This document shows, one piece after another, positions 1 through 8,547 of a stretch of 64,000 nt of DNA. The translations under genes were made by a program, and so were the position numbers. This DNA is from Neorhizobium vignae (GTDB lineage: Bacteria; Pseudomonadota; Alphaproteobacteria; Rhizobiales; Rhizobiaceae). Below the pieces are notes generated by a model, which saw only the letters and a program-made list of their open reading frames with translations, made no database searches and had not been told where the DNA came from. The first letter of the stretch is position 1; the number at the start of each line of letters is the position of its first letter. Location of the stretch: contig NZ_JNNU01000003.1 of assembly GCF_000732195.1 (NCBI RefSeq), positions 372,001 to 436,000 on the forward strand. Reading direction: 5' to 3'.

Positions 1-363
1 GGGCTGCCCGACAGTAACCTTGTCGCCCTCCTGGACGAGCAATCTGTTCATCACGCCGCCTTCGAAATGGCTGATGGTCTTCCGTTTCGAATCGACGATG
101 ACCGTGCCGTTAGCGACCGTCGCGCTGCTGAGCTCGACCGAAAATCCCCAGGCAAAAAATCCACCGAAGGACACGAGGATCGTGGCGAGCCCCGCAATGA
201 CAAGACCGCGGAGCGGTGAACGGTTGTCAAACTGGTCGAACTCAGGGTTCGCTGGGCCGGCATCCTGCAAGACCGGCTGATATCGCTGGATTTGACGCTC
301 GGAAAGATCGGCGCGGATCGCGAGCGGTTTCTTTTCAATCACGAGGGGTTTCTGCGCGGTCAT
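1..363 (-). CDS. Type I secretion membrane fusion protein (HlyD family), partial
   Basis: This is the N-terminal 121 residues of a HlyD/PrtE-type periplasmic adaptor; the gene runs off the left edge. After a cytoplasmic leader there is one membrane span at about residues 52-72, then the opening of the lipoyl-like hairpin domain (KTISHFEGGV followed by LLVQEGDKV), which is characteristic of the family. The ATG overlaps the stop of the ABC exporter gene in an ATGA junction, so the two are translationally coupled. In type I systems this protein bridges the inner-membrane ABC exporter to a TolC-like outer-membrane channel. In rhizobia such pairs (PrsDE, ExpD1/ExpD2) sit near exopolysaccharide genes and export glycanases or Ca-binding adhesins. 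The cargo gene is not in the window. Confidence 0.88.
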   Translation of the reverse strand, partial: MTAQKPLVIEKKPLAIRADLSERQIQRYQPVLQDAGPANPEFDQFDNRSPLRGLVIAGLATILVSFGGFFAWGFSVELSSATVANGTVIVDSKRKTISHFEGGVMNRLLVQEGDKVTVGQP

Positions 364-2108
364 ATTGCGGTTACCTCGCGGGTTGTTTCGGCGGGAACCA
401 CGGACGTCCGCGGTCCGAACTGGGTGATACGGCCGTTCTCAAGCACGAGCAGCTTGTCGGCGACCTGCATGATGGCCGGCCGGTGAGCGATGATGATGAC
501 GATGGCGCCACTTTCGCGGGCGCGCTCGATCGCGCGGATAAGGGCTCGCTCGCCGATCGCGTCCAGGTTTGCGTTCGGCTCGTCGAGCACGATGAGGCGA
601 GGTTGGTTGTAGAGGCAGCGCGCCAGCGCGATGCGCTGCCTCTGGCCTCCGGAAAGGGTCAGATGTCCGTCGCCGACCGGCGTGTCGTAGCCGAGCGGCA
701 GGCGCCCGACCATTTCATGAATGTCTGCCAGTCGCGCCGCCTCCAATACCTTGTATGGATCGCTGTCAGCCATTCGCCCGATGTTTTCCCGGATGGTGCC
801 TTCCAGAAGCGAGACGGATTGCGGCAGGTATCCGACAACCTGGCCGAACGAACTGCGCTCCCAGAGATAGGTATTGTTTCCGTCGAGGAAGACGCCGCCG
901 GATGTGGGGCGCAGGATGCCGACCAGCAGGCGCGCAAGCGTCGATTTGCCCGCGGCGGACGGGCCGATCACGCCCAAAACCTCGCCCGGAGAGAGGGAGA
1001 AGGAAATGCCCTTGATGATCGGCACATCCAGCCCGGGGGCCGCATAAATGAGCTTGTCGACCACGATATCGCCCGGCGAATGGGGCGTCGGCATCGTCTG
1101 GCGGATCGCGACGTCCGCCGTGAGGATGGCCTCGAGGCGATGCCAGGCCGCTGCCGCCAGCACCCACTGCCGCCAATTGTCGATGAGCGAATCGAGAGGG
1201 ATCAGGAGACGCCCGACCAGGATGCTCGATGCCATCATTGCGCCGGGTGTGATTTCCTGCTCCAGCACCAGAAAGGCACCGGCCGCCAGGGTAATGATCT
1301 GGATGGAATAGCGCAGGCTGCGGGTAATGGAGGACATCGCCTTGCTCCTGCTCCCGCTCGCTTCAAAGGCGCTGAGGGCTTGCAGTTGCAGGGCACGCCA
1401 ACGGGCCGCCAGGGCCGGCAGCATGCCCATTGCCTCGATTGCCTCGGCATGTCGCAGCGATGCGCCAATCTTGGACACCGCCTCGATATTCGTCTGGTTC
1501 GCCTCCTTGGTGAGTTGGCGCGTCAAAATGTCTGTAATCAGTCCTCCGCAGAGGAGCAGAGCGGCGGAAACGGCTCCGATAAGGCCGAAAAGTGGATGCA
1601 AGAGGAAAAGGGCGCCGAGGAAAATCGGTGACCACGCCGCATCGAGGGGCGCAGTGACTGCTGACGACGTCAGGAAGCTTCGCAATTCCGAGATGTCCCG
1701 AAGCGACTGGGTCGCGCGCGACAGGCCCTGGTCGACCGAGGCCTGAACGGCGGCCGCCAGGATGGGCATGTTCAGTCGGCGCACAAGCGCACCTCCCATG
1801 GCCTGGAACGAAAGGGCGCGGATGAATTCCAGAACACCGAGCACGATCAGGGCGCCTATGGCCAGGATGACCAGCATTCCAAGCGTGTCCATGCTCTGAC
1901 TGTTGAGCACCCGGTCATGAACCTGCAGCATGAACAGAGGCATCGTCAGCTGTAATAGATTCAGACACACGCTGAGCGCCGCGGCATAAAGCAACCCCGA
2001 GACAAATACACGCTTTGATTGCGATACCAGCAACCCTGGACTGTCTATTTTTGAACCTCCCCGGATTTGCCTCTTGCTTGTTGTCTCATTTTGAACAGTA
2101 TCGCGCAT
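360..2108 (-). CDS. Type I secretion ABC transporter, permease/ATPase (PrtD/ExpD1 type)
   Basis: This 582-residue half-transporter fuses an N-terminal six-helix membrane domain (about 30-310) to a nucleotide-binding domain. Visible motifs are Walker A GPSAAGKS near 380, signature LSGGQRQR near 485 and Walker B LIVLDEP just after it. There is no N-terminal C39 peptidase domain, so it matches the PrtD/AprD class that exports unprocessed RTX-type proteins rather than bacteriocin exporters. It is the first gene of a two-gene operon with the HlyD protein and is divergent from the MarR regulator. The 195-bp divergent region holds a 19-bp palindrome. The arrangement resembles the expD1/expD2-expG region of S. 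meliloti; orthology is inferred from layout only. Confidence 0.9.
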   Translation of the reverse strand: MRDTVQNETTSKRQIRGGSKIDSPGLLVSQSKRVFVSGLLYAAALSVCLNLLQLTMPLFMLQVHDRVLNSQSMDTLGMLVILAIGALIVLGVLEFIRALSFQAMGGALVRRLNMPILAAAVQASVDQGLSRATQSLRDISELRSFLTSSAVTAPLDAAWSPIFLGALFLLHPLFGLIGAVSAALLLCGGLITDILTRQLTKEANQTNIEAVSKIGASLRHAEAIEAMGMLPALAARWRALQLQALSAFEASGSRSKAMSSITRSLRYSIQIITLAAGAFLVLEQEITPGAMMASSILVGRLLIPLDSLIDNWRQWVLAAAAWHRLEAILTADVAIRQTMPTPHSPGDIVVDKLIYAAPGLDVPIIKGISFSLSPGEVLGVIGPSAAGKSTLARLLVGILRPTSGGVFLDGNNTYLWERSSFGQVVGYLPQSVSLLEGTIRENIGRMADSDPYKVLEAARLADIHEMVGRLPLGYDTPVGDGHLTLSGGQRQRIALARCLYNQPRLIVLDEPNANLDAIGERALIRAIERARESGAIVIIIAHRPAIMQVADKLLVLENGRITQFGPRTSVVPAETTREVTAI

Positions 2109-2262
2109 GGCAATTTGCCTCAGGTTAACGTTAGATCAATCAGTCGGAGGACGTTTTCGTGATAGCTAAACCAAAGGATAGTATTGCTTCCTCCAATCTG
2201 GCACATAACGGAGGGCTTATGCAAGCTCATGGCGATTGGGGGGATTGGGCGTAGTTGAATAT

Positions 2263-2281
2263 TACTTCAAATTTTGAAGTA
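2263..2281. promoter_or_regulatory. 19-bp palindrome, candidate MarR-family operator (site 1)
   Basis: TACTTCAAA-T-TTTGAAGTA is a perfect 9-bp inverted repeat around one central base. It lies in the region shared by the secretion operon (leftward) and the marR gene, whose start is 22 bp to the right. A related copy (7 of 9 pairs) sits at 4182-4200, before the next EPS transcription unit. The likely binder is the adjacent MarR protein, because family members bind palindromes of about this size as dimers. Binding is not demonstrated. Confidence 0.7.
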
Positions 2282-2303
2282 GTTTCCTAAAGCGGAGATT
2301 AGG

Positions 2304-2876
2304 ATGAAAGAAGAAGTCGTGCTTAATTTGCCTGTAGAGCTGAACGGCGAACTAACAGTTCAAATGGGTCAGGCGGCACAGACAGACCCCAAGCATCCTC
2401 AGGATGCCGAGCTTGGGGCCCTCCAGCAGGTTACATATTTCGAACTCGCTCGCCTCATGGAGCGGGCAAGCCGGCGCTTCTCGGGTCTGATCCGTGCGGA
2501 GCTGACCAAGCTTCGGGTCGACGATATCGGGCCAGCACAGGCAATGATCCTGCTGGCAATCGGCGATTCGGAGCTGTCGGTCGCCGAGCTTCTGGATCGG
2601 GGGCATTATGTCGGCTCCAACGTTTCCTACTATCTGAAACAGCTTGGTGATGGTGACTACATCGATCGGGTTGCCTCCCAGCGCGATAAGCGGTCCGCAC
2701 GCATCAAGTTGACGGAGAAGGGGCGGCAGCTCAGGGCAAATCTCCGGGAGGCAGCGATGACCTATGAGCGCGCGGTGAATCGTGGCGACCAGGAGCAGCG
2801 GATGCTTGAAACCGCCTTCCAGACACTGCATCAGCTCGAACTGGCCTGGGGCAGCACCTCACGGTACGGCGTTTGA
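2304..2876 (+). CDS. MarR-family winged-helix regulator (ExpG/LdtR-like)
   Basis: This 190-residue regulator has a dimerisation helix (EL-RLMERASRRFSGLIRAEL) and a winged helix at about 75-145. The recognition-helix stretch GSNVSYYLKQL is followed by the wing QRDKRSARIKL, the DxRSxR type wing of MarR proteins. The GSNVSY motif is seen in the alphaproteobacterial LdtR/ExpG-type branch. The start is supported by GGAG and AGG upstream of the ATG at 2304. Its position beside a type I exporter and EPS glycosyltransferases, with matching palindromes at 2263 and 4182, suggests that it controls both EPS synthesis and secretion. Whether it activates (as ExpG/WggR does) or represses cannot be read from the sequence. 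Confidence 0.85.
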   Translation: MKEEVVLNLPVELNGELTVQMGQAAQTDPKHPQDAELGALQQVTYFELARLMERASRRFSGLIRAELTKLRVDDIGPAQAMILLAIGDSELSVAELLDRGHYVGSNVSYYLKQLGDGDYIDRVASQRDKRSARIKLTEKGRQLRANLREAAMTYERAVNRGDQEQRMLETAFQTLHQLELAWGSTSRYGV

Positions 2877-2920
2877 GTGGTGAGTGAGGCCGCAGCCCTG
2901 ATCGTGGGGGAATAGACGCG

Positions 2921-4177
2921 ATGCACGTGGCGTTTGTTCATCGACGAGGTTTCGGTCAGTTCGCTGCCCTGGCGGCCCAGCTCTCACAGCTGGGCCATGA
3001 GGTCAGCCTCATCACCGAGACCATAGATCAGAAGATCCCTTCCGTTCGCGTCATTCGACATCGAGCGGAAGCAGGCCCGCGTGCGGATCCGCATATGGCC
3101 CGACACATGGCTACTCCCGATCACCATGCGCGAATCGGCCATCGCGTCGCCGAGACGCTCGATGCCATGGTGCGGCAGGGGCTGGTGCCCGATGTCGTGG
3201 TCGGCCATATCGGCTGGGGAAGCATGATGTTCCTGAAGGATGTGCTCCCCCAGGTGCCCGCATTGGGGTATTGCGAGTTCTTCTACCGGTCGGAAGGGGC
3301 GGATATAGGGTTTCCCCCCGACGATCGGCCCGATCTGGAGACCCGCAAGAGACTGCGGCTGCGCAATATCGCGCAACTCCTGTCCCTCGACGCCATCGAG
3401 GCCGGCATCAGTCCCACCCATTGGCAGAGAAGTCTCTATCCGGCCGACGCCCAGGGGCGCATTTCGGTGTGTCACGAAGGGATCGATACGGTGCGGTTTC
3501 GACCCGACCCGACGGCTTCGGTCACGCTTCCGGATGGACGCGTGTTGAGTGCCGATGGTCCCCCCATTGTCACCTTTGTCGCGCGCGATCTCGAGCCGTA
3601 TCGCGGATTTCCCCAGGTTCTGGAGGCTGCTGCCAAGGTGGTGCGCCAGCGCCCCGACGCTCTGTTCGTCTTCGTCGGAGGAGACGGTGTCAGCTATGGC
3701 GTGCCGCCGCCGGGCGGCGGGGCATGGAAGGATCATCTCCTCAAGTCGCTGGATATACCGCGGGAGAATATCGTCTTTCCCGGTGCGGTGCCGCATTCGG
3801 TCTTGCGGCAGATCTACCAGATCTCGTCCGCGCATCTGTACCTGACCTATCCCTTCGTTCTGTCCTGGTCGGTGCTGGAGGCGATGGCTTGCGGCGCGCT
3901 GGTTATCGGATCGGACACCGCCCCCGTTCAGGAGGTCATACGTTCCGGCAAGAACGGCCTTTTGGTGCCGTTCTTCGATACCGACGCACTCGCCGAGGCC
4001 GTTATCGGCGCTCTCGCGAATCCGGAACGTCATTTCGGGATGCGCGCTGCGGCGCGCCGGACAGTCGAGAGGCGTTTCCGGTTGACGGAGTGCCTTAACC
4101 GTCAACAGAATATTATTGAAAAGCTGACTGGAAAGTCGTTTAGAGGTATCCAGAGTCCAGCGTTGGCGGCCTCATAA
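2921..4177 (+). CDS. Glycosyltransferase, GT4 family
   Basis: This 418-residue GT-B fold enzyme starts directly with the N-terminal Rossmann segment (MHVAFVHRRGFGQFAALAAQL). The C-terminal nucleotide-sugar domain contains the typical stretch VLEAMACGALVIGSD followed by PVQEVIRSGKNGLLV, about residues 315-350. The N-terminal half resembles the Glyco_trans_4_3 type. There is no signal peptide or membrane span, so it should act at the cytoplasmic face on a lipid-linked sugar intermediate. A GGGGGA element lies about 9 nt before the ATG. It follows the MarR gene by 44 bp in the same direction and may be cotranscribed. Donor and linkage cannot be predicted. Confidence 0.85.
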   Translation: MHVAFVHRRGFGQFAALAAQLSQLGHEVSLITETIDQKIPSVRVIRHRAEAGPRADPHMARHMATPDHHARIGHRVAETLDAMVRQGLVPDVVVGHIGWGSMMFLKDVLPQVPALGYCEFFYRSEGADIGFPPDDRPDLETRKRLRLRNIAQLLSLDAIEAGISPTHWQRSLYPADAQGRISVCHEGIDTVRFRPDPTASVTLPDGRVLSADGPPIVTFVARDLEPYRGFPQVLEAAAKVVRQRPDALFVFVGGDGVSYGVPPPGGGAWKDHLLKSLDIPRENIVFPGAVPHSVLRQIYQISSAHLYLTYPFVLSWSVLEAMACGALVIGSDTAPVQEVIRSGKNGLLVPFFDTDALAEAVIGALANPERHFGMRAAARRTVERRFRLTECLNRQQNIIEKLTGKSFRGIQSPALAAS

Positions 4178-4181
4178 TTAA

Positions 4182-4200
4182 TACTTCAATTTTTAAAGTA
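4182..4200. promoter_or_regulatory. 19-bp imperfect palindrome, candidate MarR-family operator (site 2)
   Basis: TACTTCAAT-T-TTTAAAGTA matches site 1 (2263-2281) at most positions and keeps 7 of 9 pairs. It begins 4 bp after the stop codon of the GT4 gene, in an AT-rich stretch (4170-4260), and precedes the five-gene EPS unit starting near 4317. It probably puts that operon under the same regulator as the secretion operon. Confidence 0.65.
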
Positions 4201-4316
4201 TATTTGGAATATATTTTTTTATATCGGTTGAATTTTGTTATTGTGCACTGCAATGTTAGTTGTTAGGCTTCTCATAGAAGACGAAGGATGACCTTGAAAA
4301 GTTTCGGTTATCCGGA

Positions 4317-5840
4317 ATGTTTGTTCTTTGTTGCAGGGTAATTCTTCAGGGGCGGTGCGTGCTAAATTTGACGTCTTCCGGCATTGGAAAACAACTGGTG
4401 ACGAGAAAGCTGATCGCGGCATCGGCCCGGGATCGCTCCTGCTTCGAAGGAAGCGATATCGAACATCAGGTCGTTTTCCTCGATGCCGATGGTCTTCCTC
4501 CAGTGACATTGCAGAATGCTTTTCCATTGGTCGCCGTCGCCTATTCGGACGAGGGCGAGGTGGATCTGCAGGCGGGTTTGGCGCTGCTTGGATCATTGGG
4601 GACGGTTCCGGCCGTTCCCATCCGGCGGCTTGATCCCGCAAACAGGCCGGAAAGCCTCCCGCTTCTGCAGGCTCTGACCGAAGGCAGTGTCGGCCGGCTT
4701 GCGCGATACAGCGCCTCGATCACCTCGGAACTTGCGATCCTGCGAAGGGAACGAGAAACGCTGCTGGAAAACTACCGAGCGCTCGAGGATGCGTTTCAGG
4801 CGCGAAACTGGGAGCCGGTTTCGGAGATTTTCTCCCACGATCCCTATGCCGATCCGAAGGACGAGGGGATCGGGCCGTTGCTTGCCGCTGCCTTCATCGA
4901 ACAGCTTCTGCCTGTATCCAGCCTTGGCGTGGCGGGGTTTGCCCTCCACTTCCACTCGGTGCCCAGGATCAGCGGAGAGCTTGTCGTGGCATTGAGCTAT
5001 CTCGAGAGCGGCGAAGGGGTGGCCGAATGGACGGTCCCCTATGCGCAGCTCGTGCCGAACTGGAATTTCTTCTCGCTGCCCCGCGCCTGTGGAGGAGCTG
5101 CGCGTACGTTGCGGCTGCGGATCTCCGCGACCGGGCCGGAAACAGTCGGCCTTTCGCTCGGCTATCCGATCGCCGGCGAGCGTTATTCCGCACGCTCGGA
5201 GCTTCCCCATCCGGATCTCGACCTGCGCCCGCTGGCGTTCAAGGTGTTCACGGGATTGCCCGGGGTCAAGCCCACCAGAACACCCAACATGATAGCGCCG
5301 AGCAGCCTGCTCGAAGGCCAGTACACTGTCGACTACCGCCTGGCGGTTGCGACGCTGAGTCAGATCGCCGACGTTTCGGTCACGCCCATCGTCCCGGAAT
5401 TCCAGACTGTGCGCTTCCTTGAGCATGAGCATGCCATCGTCTGCCATCCGTTGCCGAGCGGCATATCGGCCGGAGCGGTCAGCGGCGCCATCGAGCCCGG
5501 AACGATATCCTTTTCGGTGAGCGCCTTTATCGATCATCCCGAAGGCAAGCCCGCGGCGGTCAGCTTCCTGCTTGCGCCGGCAAATTCGAATGCGCGTTCC
5601 GAAGTGGCCGAGATCGCGCGAAAGGGCACAGCCAGACCGTCGGCATTCTTCAGCGGATGGCGGGAGGTCAGCTCCAGCGAGGTCGTCAACATCAACATTC
5701 AGCTGGACGAGCCGGTACGCGGCCCGATGGATCTGATGATCCTCAGCCGCGCAGTGACGGATTCGGTCGATTTCTCCTGGCTTAAAGTGTCCGGCTTCAG
5801 GATGGTCAAGCAATTTAGGGAGGCCGCCGATGTCCGGTAA
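4317..5840 (+). CDS. Hypothetical protein of EPS locus (possibly DUF6212-like)
   Basis: I do not recognise a characterised function. The 507-residue protein has no signal peptide or clear membrane segment. It has a short coiled-coil-like stretch near 140-165 (SELAILRRERETLLENYRALEDAF), and the rest looks beta-rich with repeated carbohydrate-binding-like strands (for example WTVPYAQLVPNWNFFSLP). Proteins of this look occur in rhizobial EPS clusters. The start is uncertain: the ATG at 4317 has no ribosome site, whereas an in-frame GTG at 4359 follows CAGGGGCG at good spacing and may be the real start. The 3' end overlaps the GT2-GT4 gene by 11 bp, implying coupled translation and a shared pathway. 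Confidence 0.75.
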   Translation: MFVLCCRVILQGRCVLNLTSSGIGKQLVTRKLIAASARDRSCFEGSDIEHQVVFLDADGLPPVTLQNAFPLVAVAYSDEGEVDLQAGLALLGSLGTVPAVPIRRLDPANRPESLPLLQALTEGSVGRLARYSASITSELAILRRERETLLENYRALEDAFQARNWEPVSEIFSHDPYADPKDEGIGPLLAAAFIEQLLPVSSLGVAGFALHFHSVPRISGELVVALSYLESGEGVAEWTVPYAQLVPNWNFFSLPRACGGAARTLRLRISATGPETVGLSLGYPIAGERYSARSELPHPDLDLRPLAFKVFTGLPGVKPTRTPNMIAPSSLLEGQYTVDYRLAVATLSQIADVSVTPIVPEFQTVRFLEHEHAIVCHPLPSGISAGAVSGAIEPGTISFSVSAFIDHPEGKPAAVSFLLAPANSNARSEVAEIARKGTARPSAFFSGWREVSSSEVVNINIQLDEPVRGPMDLMILSRAVTDSVDFSWLKVSGFRMVKQFREAADVR

Positions 5841-8508
5841 CAGGGAGCCAGCGGATCTGATCGCCGTGGCCATGCCTCTCTATGGTCACGCGGCGCTTGC
5901 CCTCGAGGCGATCGAATCGGTGCTTGCCTCGAATCCCGGCAACTGCCGTATTGTCATCGTCGTCTCTGTCGACGGCGATCCGCGGCATGAGACGTTCGAT
6001 CAGCTGCTGCTCTACGCCGCGGCCCATCCTTGCGTCCATGTCATATTCGGCCGGAACGCCGGCCCGGGCGGCGCACGCAATCGCGCCATCGATTTCGTCA
6101 TCGAGCATTTCCCGGAGGCGAAGGCGGTCTATTTCCTCGATGCCGACAACCGCATCCTTCCCGGCACGATCAAGACGCTTTACCAGCAGCTCGTGTCCAG
6201 TGGCTGCGGGTGGGTTTACACGAATATCGACACATTTTCGGTCAGTTGGCGCGCCCATTACGGCAATCGCTATTCGCGGCTGGTGCACTGCATCACCGAC
6301 AATATCTGTGATACGGGATCGATGATCTCGATCGAGGTTTTCAAGGACGGCGTCCGCTTCAATGACGACCGGCAGAACGGTTTCGAGGATTGGGAATTCT
6401 GGCTGTCCTGCATCGAGCACGGTTTCGTCGGCACCCCCTGCCACGACACCGTCTTCGAATACAGGCTGAGGGCGGAAAGCCGCTTCAAGGAGGCGAACCG
6501 CGACCGCGCCACGTCGGTCAGCTTCCTGCGCAAGCGTCACATGCCGTTGTTCCAGCGCCCGATGCTGGTGGATTTCGAGCATGAGGATTGCCCGCGCTAC
6601 CTGTTTGCGCGGACGGAGGATACGGCGATCTCCTTCTTCACCGATCCCACCAAGCCACCGACGATGCTTCGCCTCGACGACATCATCCCGGCCTTCTGGG
6701 GCAATATCGGCGAGCCGGACAATGAACATTTTCCGCCATTCCTGGTCGCCGGAAGCGGCGCGGCACTCGACCTTCTGCGGCGCTCGCGCATGCTGCCGAA
6801 CGTGCTTGCTCATCTCGAGCGCCTGAGCGAGGTGAGCAACGTCGTCTTCGTCCAGCTCGCCAACGATGCCGCCCAGCGCAAGATCGAGCCGGTCATCCAT
6901 GGGCCGGGCGCACAAAAAATCGGCCCGGCCGATCTTGTTTTCCTGTCGACTCGGATCGCCCAGGACGTGGTCCAGAACAATGCCGTGGACTGGTTCGCCT
7001 CGATCGCAAGCCAGCAGGTATGGCCGACATCGGCCGTTCTGAAAGTGCGGTTCCCTTTTCCAAGAAGCCTCCCGCGCCGCTCTCTCATCACGCCTCAGCA
7101 GGTGATGATCAATTGCCTCAACGCGATTGCCTCGAGCCCCCTCCGCGAGACGGCGGGCAGGCGGTGGACCTGGCGCCCCGCACGGCTCGTGCCCTATACC
7201 GATCTCCACAAGGCGCTACGCAAGGAGATCGGAGGATCGCCGGTCCTGCCGCTCGGACATAACGAGGGCAAGCGGACCGTGGCGCTGCTGGTGCCAAACG
7301 CCTCGTTCGGCGGAGCTGAAAAGGTCGTTTATGCTGCGGCCCGGGAGTTGAAGGCGGCCGGTTATGAAACCCACCTCTTCGTGCTCGGCACGTCGAGGAT
7401 GGACGTGATCGACGAATTCGATTCCAGCTTCGACTACATCCATTTCTGGGAGACGGGAATTCCGGCCTGGGGAGGATCCGGTTCCTTCCTGGGGCAGGAC
7501 TTCATCGCCGAGGAGCATTCGGTCGACTGGCAGGCGCTCAAAGGGCAGCTTTCCGGCTTCGACCTGGTCATCAACAACCACGTGATGGCCGTCCATCCCC
7601 TTATCGCGCGACTGCGCTCCGAAGGCACGCGCACGGCCTGTTATCTGCATGTCGTCGACAACACGGCCTTCAAGAGGCCCGCCGGTCAGCCCTTCGCGGC
7701 GATTGCCCACGAGCATTGCTACGATGCCTTCCTGACCTGCTCCGAACAGCTCAAGATCTATCTGCACAGTTACGGTGTCCCGCACGAAAAGGTCTTCGCC
7801 GTAGCGAACGGCGCAAGCTTCTCGGTGCCGCCCAAGGTCTTGGCGGAGGTTCTGGCCGTCAGGCGGATTGAGCGCAAGGATGATCGCTTGCGGATTCTTT
7901 ACATGGGCCGGTTTGACCAACAGAAGGGTATCGACAGGCTGGCGGCAGTGCTCACGGAATTGCGGGCCTCCAACGTCGCCTTTGACGGCCGGGCCATCGG
8001 AGGGGAAATTCTCGCCGATTCCACGGTCTCCTGGAGTGAACGGCTGAAGGACCTCGGCGTCGACGTGCGCCCGCCGGTCTTCGCGAGCAAGGATCTGATC
8101 AAGGCGCTGGGCTGGGCCGATGTTCTCCTCATGCCGTCACGCTGGGAGGGCGCGCCGCTGATGATCGCCGAGGCACAGCAACTCGGCTGCGTGCCCATCG
8201 CGACCGCGGTTGGCGCGGTGGACGAGCTCATTTGCGACGGCGAGGACGGCATACTCATCGACGCGGCTTCCGATCCTCAGATGGTAAGGGAGATGGCCCG
8301 AATTATTGAAGAGGTTGCGCGCAATCGCGGAAGACTTGCGCCGCTCATGGAGGGCTGCATCAGAACCGCCGCGCACCGGTCATGGACTTCCTCCTTCTCC
8401 GATTTCATCTCGTGGAGCGATCGGTCCGTGAAAAATTCGTCACTGTCCCGTGCCGCGATCTTTCGCGAGCAGGCGGCGGCAAACCCCGTGGTCGCGGCAG
8501 CTGGCTGA
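5830..8508 (+). CDS. Bifunctional glycosyltransferase (GT2-GT4 fusion)
   Basis: This 892-residue protein fuses two glycosyltransferases. Residues about 10-240 form a GT2 GT-A domain: AVAMPLYGHAALALEAIESV at the start, the NAGPGGARNRAI loop and YFLDADNR as the DxD-like metal site. Residues about 480-880 form a GT4 GT-B domain: LLVPNASFGGAEKVVYAAAREL, RILYMGRFDQQKGIDRL and WADVLLMPSRWEGAPLMIAEAQ. The middle segment is probably a linker. A single chain with two folds suggests successive addition of two sugars in one repeat unit. It overlaps the upstream gene by 11 bp and precedes the pyruvyl transferases by 39 bp. Confidence 0.88.
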   Translation: MSGNREPADLIAVAMPLYGHAALALEAIESVLASNPGNCRIVIVVSVDGDPRHETFDQLLLYAAAHPCVHVIFGRNAGPGGARNRAIDFVIEHFPEAKAVYFLDADNRILPGTIKTLYQQLVSSGCGWVYTNIDTFSVSWRAHYGNRYSRLVHCITDNICDTGSMISIEVFKDGVRFNDDRQNGFEDWEFWLSCIEHGFVGTPCHDTVFEYRLRAESRFKEANRDRATSVSFLRKRHMPLFQRPMLVDFEHEDCPRYLFARTEDTAISFFTDPTKPPTMLRLDDIIPAFWGNIGEPDNEHFPPFLVAGSGAALDLLRRSRMLPNVLAHLERLSEVSNVVFVQLANDAAQRKIEPVIHGPGAQKIGPADLVFLSTRIAQDVVQNNAVDWFASIASQQVWPTSAVLKVRFPFPRSLPRRSLITPQQVMINCLNAIASSPLRETAGRRWTWRPARLVPYTDLHKALRKEIGGSPVLPLGHNEGKRTVALLVPNASFGGAEKVVYAAARELKAAGYETHLFVLGTSRMDVIDEFDSSFDYIHFWETGIPAWGGSGSFLGQDFIAEEHSVDWQALKGQLSGFDLVINNHVMAVHPLIARLRSEGTRTACYLHVVDNTAFKRPAGQPFAAIAHEHCYDAFLTCSEQLKIYLHSYGVPHEKVFAVANGASFSVPPKVLAEVLAVRRIERKDDRLRILYMGRFDQQKGIDRLAAVLTELRASNVAFDGRAIGGEILADSTVSWSERLKDLGVDVRPPVFASKDLIKALGWADVLLMPSRWEGAPLMIAEAQQLGCVPIATAVGAVDELICDGEDGILIDAASDPQMVREMARIIEEVARNRGRLAPLMEGCIRTAAHRSWTSSFSDFISWSDRSVKNSSLSRAAIFREQAAANPVVAAAG

Positions 8509-8547
8509 TCGCCGAGCCGCTTCTTTGAAACAGAAAGGTCTAGTCGA

